A stretch of 37,311 nucleotides of DNA from CAYWNA01 sp964459305 (GTDB lineage: Bacteria; Planctomycetota; Planctomycetia; Pirellulales; Pirellulaceae): positions 1 to 37,311 of the forward strand of contig CAYWNA010000117.1 of NCBI GenBank assembly GCA_964459305.1, given 5' to 3'. Below the pieces are notes generated by a model. That model made no database searches. It was given only the letters and a program-made list of their open reading frames with translations, and was not told where the DNA came from. The position numbers were made by a program, and so were the translations under genes. Shown piece by piece: positions 33,295 through 37,311 of this stretch (the first letter of the stretch is position 1; the number at the start of each line of letters is the position of its first letter).

Positions 33295-34629
33295 ATGAAG
33301 CACCAAATACCGCGAACATGTCGCGGCGCGGCTGCCGTCTTTGTCGCCGTGATGGTCATGTCGACCAATGCTCAGCAAGCCCCGGCTCATCAGGGTACCC
33401 GGAAAACATCCGACCAACAGGCGGGGCGCATCCGTGACCGATTGTGGATCTGGGGGCACCCCGCCGGTGTCTACAATGACAGTTATCTGGCACCGTTGGG
33501 TAGGAAGTCGGCAATCGAGCCGGTCGCCGCGGCCGACTGGATGGGCATTCGCAACATGATCTTTGTGCGGTATCAGGGCAAGCCTCGACCGCCGTTCGAG
33601 ACGTACTACGAACCGTTCAAGAAGCTTGATCGTGTCTACTGGTCGCTGGTCGGCGCCGGTGGTGCGACATCGGAGGACGAAAGACGGCACGTCATTCGGC
33701 TGGCCGTGCAGAATGAGAACATGGCCGGATTCATCCTCGACGACTTCTTCCACGCCCGTCCGCGCATGTGGTTAGCGGCGAATCATCCCAAGTTTCCGGT
33801 GACGCTGACCATCAAACCGCCGGTGGCTACAACCTGCCAGTACGTGGAATTGGTCCAAACCGATTGGCGAACGGGCGACTACCGTAGCAAGGACGTGACG
33901 GTCGAGGTTTCCGTCGATGGCCAGCGATTCACGACGGTGCAAGAAACGGAAGTGCCGAACGAGCCGGGCAAGCCTCTGCGCGTCACGTTGCCAGCGGAGC
34001 CGTTTCGAGCTCTGAGGGTTCAAGTTCGATCAACACAAGACACCAAGGGAGCGATCAGTTGCGGACTGAAGTCAGTACGTTTCTTCCGCGATGGCGAGCC
34101 TCTGGATCTACAAAACTGGCAGGCTGAAGCGTCGTCGTCCTATCCCGGCTTCTCGGCGGATGGCGTTCTCGAAGACGGCATACGCTACTCGGCCTCACTG
34201 TCTCCGGAACAGTTGCACGTACTGGCAGAGCGACGTTACCGCGGCAGGAAACTGCCGATCACGGCGGTCGTTTACGTACGCCAGATTTCACAGTGGCTGA
34301 AACCGTACCTGGACGAGGTGGATCAGGTCAGTCTCTGGACCTGGCGCCCGGCAGACCTCGACCGGATGACAGAAAACCTCACAGCGTTGGAAAAGCTGAT
34401 TCCCGGCAAACCCGTGTTGTTGGGATGCTACATGTACGACTTCGACCAACGCAGACCCCTGACCGTGGAACGGATGAAAATGCAAGTCGAGACGGGCTAC
34501 CGCTGGCTTCGCGAAGGTCGCGTCGCCGGTATGATTTTCCTGGCCACACCCAATATGGACGTCGACCTGGAAGCCGTCGAATGGACGCGGAAGTGGATTA
34601 GGCGAGTTGGCGACGAAGAACTGGAGTGA
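33295..34629 (+). CDS. Secreted TIM-barrel protein with inserted F5/8C-like (discoidin) domain
   Basis: A 444-residue secreted protein with a signal peptide to about residue 26. Residues 48-155 begin a TIM barrel (DRLWIWGHPAGVYN, MIFVRYQGKP, MAGFILDDFFHA with the D149-D150 pair). At about 165-295 a beta-sandwich interrupts it, and its strands (CQYVELVQTDWRTGDYRSKDV, VEVSVDGQRFTTVQ, ALRVQVRSTQD, LKSVRFF) are those of an F5/8 type C/CBM32 module. The barrel then resumes with LSPEQLHVLAERRYRGRKLPITAVVYV and ends around residue 440. The acidic pair could be catalytic, but I do not know the family's activity. GAGAGGACC precedes ATG 33295, 22 bases after the lyase gene. The next gene starts 4 bases after its stop, so these three are one operon. 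Confidence 0.72.
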   Translation: MKHQIPRTCRGAAAVFVAVMVMSTNAQQAPAHQGTRKTSDQQAGRIRDRLWIWGHPAGVYNDSYLAPLGRKSAIEPVAAADWMGIRNMIFVRYQGKPRPPFETYYEPFKKLDRVYWSLVGAGGATSEDERRHVIRLAVQNENMAGFILDDFFHARPRMWLAANHPKFPVTLTIKPPVATTCQYVELVQTDWRTGDYRSKDVTVEVSVDGQRFTTVQETEVPNEPGKPLRVTLPAEPFRALRVQVRSTQDTKGAISCGLKSVRFFRDGEPLDLQNWQAEASSSYPGFSADGVLEDGIRYSASLSPEQLHVLAERRYRGRKLPITAVVYVRQISQWLKPYLDEVDQVSLWTWRPADLDRMTENLTALEKLIPGKPVLLGCYMYDFDQRRPLTVERMKMQVETGYRWLREGRVAGMIFLATPNMDVDLEAVEWTRKWIRRVGDEELE

Positions 34630-34633
34630 AATC

Positions 34634-36280
34634 ATGGTTACGCGATTGGCGTCAATGTTGGTTGCCTTGAGCCAAATGCTCGTACTTGGTCCAACGGGAC
34701 TGGCTGAGTCCAACGTTCCGAACCCTGTATTCTTCGTGCAGGACGGTGTGGCCGCAGATACGATTGTAATCGGCAAGAAGTGGCAGCAGGGCGACGGCTA
34801 CTTGGAATGCTCGGGCATGCACAACTATCTTTACGCTGGCAAAGCGTTAGCCTCCGGGGATGCGCATATTCGGGCACGGATCGCGCTGACGAACATCGCC
34901 AGATCCGCGGCATCGCTCACTATTGACACGCGGGATCACTTCGGTTTCGACGGCGCCGGTGAATACGGGATGTTCGTTTCCGGGTCGATGTTCGGCAAGC
35001 TGAAGTCTATCGGACTCCATTCGGATTTCATCCGAGAAGCCGAACCGTTCGAACTGGAGGTGATACGCAAAGAACGCAAGTTGCGTGTACTGATCGATGG
35101 CAAAGAGGTCTACCAATGTTGCGACCGGCGTGAAGAATTCGGCACCATCGCGTTGCGGCCATGGCGAGCCACAATGCGTGTCTACGACTTTTCCGCCTCC
35201 GGCAGCCTGGAAGACGCGATCATCCCGGCGGATATCCGGTTGGGGGCGGAGGCACCCTTCTCCATTCCTGTCATAGATCTTTCCGGCGAAACAGAACGTC
35301 ATGTGATCGTCGCTCAAGGCACTAGCGATTCGTACAAAGGTCATCCTACGACGTTGCTCATGCCAGATAGACGGACGATTTTCTGCGTGTATCCGCTGGG
35401 GCATGGTGGACCCAATGCCGTACTGCGGCGGAGCGACGACGGTGGATTGACTTGGAGTGATCCCCTGGACACGCCCGAGAATTGGCGGCAGTCCAACAAC
35501 TGTCCCGCACTCTACCGGCTGGTCGCTCCGGACGAAAAAGAACGCTTGTTTGTGTTCGAGGGCAACGGCGAGATGCGGCAGGCGATGTCCGAGGATGGTG
35601 GCCGTACGTGGTCTCCCATGGAAAACAACGGCCTGAAGACGGTCATGCCTTTCACCAGCGTAATTCGGCTGAAAGACGGACGATACATGGGCGGCTGGAA
35701 CTGGCAGCGCGGGACGTGGACCAGCATCTCGGCCGATGGCGGATTGACCTGGGGGCCCCAGCGATGTAGCGCCCAGGCGAACGAGCAGTTCCCCGGCGCG
35801 TGGCCGTGCGAACCAGCGTTCGTTCGCTCGCCGGACGGCGCGGAAATCGCATGCTTGATGCGAGAGAACAGTCGACGCTATATGTCGATGGTGATGTTCA
35901 GCCGCGACGAGGGTGCAAGCTGGACGGAGATGCGAGAACTTCCCCGCGAACTGACCGGTGATCGTCACCAGCCGCGTTACGCTCCCGACGGCCGACTGGT
36001 GATCCCAATGCGGGACAGCGCTCCGGCCAGTCCTACGCGCGGGCATTTTGTCGCATGGATCGGCACTTACGAGGACATCGCCAATGGTCGCCCTGGCCAT
36101 TACCGCGTGAAACTCCTCCACAGCCACGCCGGCAGTGACTGCGGCTATCCGGGTCTGGAATTGCTGCCGGACGGTTCCTTTGTGGCAACGACCTACGTCA
36201 AGTATCACCCCGGTCCTGAGAAGCAATCCGTCGTGAGCGTACGGTTCAAGCTGTCCGAGATTGACGCGGTTCGAAAGTAG
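34634..36280 (+). CDS. Secreted BNR-repeat propeller protein (sialidase-like superfamily)
   Basis: A 548-residue protein. A signal peptide ends near residue 25. Residues 35-205 are a concanavalin-like sandwich of DUF1080/LamG style (GDGYLECSGMHNYLYAGKALASGD). Residues 220-545 are a propeller with four Asp-boxes: SDDGGLTW (about 266), SEDGGRTW (about 319), SADGGLTW (about 366) and SRDEGASW (about 422). This is the GH33/BNR scaffold, but nothing in the locus points to sialic acid, and many planctomycete members act on other sugars or are untested. ATG 34634 is chosen for GGAGTGAAATC and the signal peptide directly after it; the frame is open back to 34607 inside the previous gene. It lies 4 bases after the preceding stop, so it is co-transcribed. 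Confidence 0.82.
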   Translation: MVTRLASMLVALSQMLVLGPTGLAESNVPNPVFFVQDGVAADTIVIGKKWQQGDGYLECSGMHNYLYAGKALASGDAHIRARIALTNIARSAASLTIDTRDHFGFDGAGEYGMFVSGSMFGKLKSIGLHSDFIREAEPFELEVIRKERKLRVLIDGKEVYQCCDRREEFGTIALRPWRATMRVYDFSASGSLEDAIIPADIRLGAEAPFSIPVIDLSGETERHVIVAQGTSDSYKGHPTTLLMPDRRTIFCVYPLGHGGPNAVLRRSDDGGLTWSDPLDTPENWRQSNNCPALYRLVAPDEKERLFVFEGNGEMRQAMSEDGGRTWSPMENNGLKTVMPFTSVIRLKDGRYMGGWNWQRGTWTSISADGGLTWGPQRCSAQANEQFPGAWPCEPAFVRSPDGAEIACLMRENSRRYMSMVMFSRDEGASWTEMRELPRELTGDRHQPRYAPDGRLVIPMRDSAPASPTRGHFVAWIGTYEDIANGRPGHYRVKLLHSHAGSDCGYPGLELLPDGSFVATTYVKYHPGPEKQSVVSVRFKLSEIDAVRK

Positions 36281-36425
36281 AATCAGAAGTCGGCCCCCTC
36301 GCGTGCCTTCCCGGCGGTGCTCTCCTTACAATCGAAAACAGCGAGTGCCTGGTCAGCCAATGAATCCCAAGCAAGCCCACATCACTTTAGCTTCCATTGA
36401 GAACCGCTTCGGCAGACGCATCCCC
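36281..36425. other. 145-bp gap with weak promoter signs
   Basis: This is the largest non-coding gap between same-strand genes in the right-hand block. A TACAAT box lies at 36327-36332, but no acceptable -35 sits at the right distance. An in-frame ATG at 36360 could extend the next gene by 22 residues. No hairpin terminator is seen after the stop at 36280. Confidence 0.25.
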
Positions 36426-37311
36426 ATGAAGACGCTTCTGCCCGCTCTTCTTCTCCCACTCTTTGCGCTGACCTCGCTGACGGGAGCCGAACCGGAAGGA
36501 GAAGCGATGAAAACCGCGCGACGGGAAGCCGCGCAGCGGAAGCGCCGTGTGATCTATAACAACGACGGGAACGACCGGCCCCAGGGGAAGGTCACACCCG
36601 AGAGCTTCCTCGCCAGCCGCACGAGCGCCCTCGTTGGTTCCCATGTCGACGCGATCTTCTACTGCACGGGCGTGTTCAATCTCTACACACATCAGAGCGA
36701 CGAGTCCGAGCAACTTGGGCACGACGGCGAAGGTCGCGACATGACGTGGCTCAAACGGCTGAACGCCCAAGGCCACGACACGCTTGGCCTAATGGTGGAC
36801 TTTGGCCACAAGCATGACATGGAAGTCTTCTGGTCCATCCGGATGAACGACACCCACGACTCATCGCCCGCGCGGCCCTGGCTCTGGACGAAGTGGAAGG
36901 AGCAACACCGACATCTTCTTATGTTGCCTCGGCCAGCGCAGTCCAAGTATGGCTGGGTCAACGGTCCCTCGTGGACGTGGAGCGCGGTGAACTTCGAGCA
37001 CAAGCAGGTGCGCGATAAGGTGGTGAGGATCATCGACGATGTCGTCTCCCCCTACGACATCGACGGAATCGAGTTGGACTTCACGCGCTTCCCAGTGTTC
37101 TTCCGCCCTCAGATGCTCGGCGAGCCGGTCACGCAAGAACACTGCGACACCATGACCGCGTTGCTCGAGCGCGTGCGCGCCAAGACTACGGCCGCCGCGC
37201 GGCGTCGAGGGCGACCGATGCTTATCGCGGTGCACGTGCCGGACTCCGTGGCCTATTGCCGGCAGATTGGGCTCGACCTGGAGGCGTGGCTGAGGCTCGA
37301 CCTCGCCGACC
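36426..37311 (+). CDS. GH10-like (GHL10-type) secreted glycosidase, partial
   Basis: The frame is open to the right edge, giving the first 295 residues. A signal peptide (KTLLPALLLPLFALTSLTGA) is followed by KRRVIYNNDGND and a long TIM-barrel segment with MVDFGHKHDMEVFWSIRMNDTHD, YGWVNGPSWTWSAVNFEHKQVRD and SPYDIDGIELDFTRFP. The last block, an acidic pair on a barrel strand, is typical of the glycosyl-hydrolase-like 10 group in Planctomycetes and Verrucomicrobia. The C-terminal half lies outside the window, so catalytic residues cannot be completed. ATG 36426 was chosen because the signal peptide begins there. ATG 36360 is in frame and adds 22 residues. Neither has a good ribosome binding site. 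Confidence 0.7.
   Translation, partial: MKTLLPALLLPLFALTSLTGAEPEGEAMKTARREAAQRKRRVIYNNDGNDRPQGKVTPESFLASRTSALVGSHVDAIFYCTGVFNLYTHQSDESEQLGHDGEGRDMTWLKRLNAQGHDTLGLMVDFGHKHDMEVFWSIRMNDTHDSSPARPWLWTKWKEQHRHLLMLPRPAQSKYGWVNGPSWTWSAVNFEHKQVRDKVVRIIDDVVSPYDIDGIELDFTRFPVFFRPQMLGEPVTQEHCDTMTALLERVRAKTTAAARRRGRPMLIAVHVPDSVAYCRQIGLDLEAWLRLDLAD

Noticed and set aside
34847..36226. Minus-strand open frame of 459 codons opposite the BNR-repeat gene
   Set aside because: The Asp-boxes and signal peptide on the plus strand settle the true strand. The antisense product has no recognisable motif.
34634..36280. Calling the BNR-repeat protein a true sialidase
   Set aside because: Asp-boxes define only the propeller scaffold. 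There are no sialic acid genes nearby and the catalytic Arg triad could not be assigned.

Overview
The window looks like a stretch of planctomycete (Planctomycetota) chromosome, probably from a free-living polysaccharide degrader. This rests on the short RFRFSLRTLLVVV leader at the left edge, which is typical of that phylum, and on the density of secreted sulfatase, glycoside hydrolase, polysaccharide lyase and twin-arginine oxidoreductase genes. The sequence is fairly GC-rich by eye. I see no rRNA, intact tRNA, CRISPR array or intact transposase.

Layout. (1) 1-3199 is a degraded accessory strip. It holds two small minus-strand genes of planctomycete type, a decayed minus-strand gene with its own terminator (804-1217), three degenerate stem-loop units, a sulfatase cut off after its first strand (1407-1622), and about 1.5 kb with no convincing gene. 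(2) 3200-7670 (+) is a three-gene set joined by ATGA overlaps: a clan GH-A glycosidase, a secreted protein of unknown family and a right-handed beta-helix protein with a Tat-like leader. (3) 20633 down to 7754 (-) is a long run: PGDH_C-type NAD-binding dehydrogenase, HpcH/HpaI aldolase fused to two cupins, SDR dehydrogenase, xylose-isomerase-like TIM barrel, GH78 alpha-L-rhamnosidase, S1 sulfatase, GH71/99-like protein with a CBM9-like domain, and a beta-propeller glycosidase of GH43 type. (4) 20748-21494 (+) is a divergent GntR/FCD regulator. The gap between it and the minus run holds a good sigma-70-type promoter with a palindrome in its spacer. (5) 21683-37311 (+) carries a URO-D/corrinoid methyltransferase-like protein, a Gfo/Idh/MocA oxidoreductase, a pectate lyase-like protein, two very large secreted enzymes, a TIM barrel with an inserted F5/8C-like domain, a BNR-repeat protein and a truncated GH10-like protein.

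How the parts may work together (inference). The secreted lyases, sulfatase and rhamnosidase would release sugars, including L-rhamnose, from a sulfated or pectin-like polysaccharide. The four cytoplasmic enzymes at the head of the minus run resemble a sugar-acid branch: oxidation, isomerisation and retro-aldol cleavage. The GntR/FCD protein would sense an acid intermediate and control that promoter. The URO-D-like protein, with its H-x-C...C metal site, could deal with O-methyl groups. No transporter, sugar-acid dehydratase, corrinoid protein or sulfatase-maturing enzyme is visible here, so the pathway is incomplete within the window.

Gene relics sit at several gene junctions: a CBM9 tail at 8874-9075, a copy of a gene 3' end at 24215-24254, a possible minus-strand tail at 25681-25806, and the truncated sulfatase. 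The locus seems to have been assembled by repeated gain and loss of enzyme modules.
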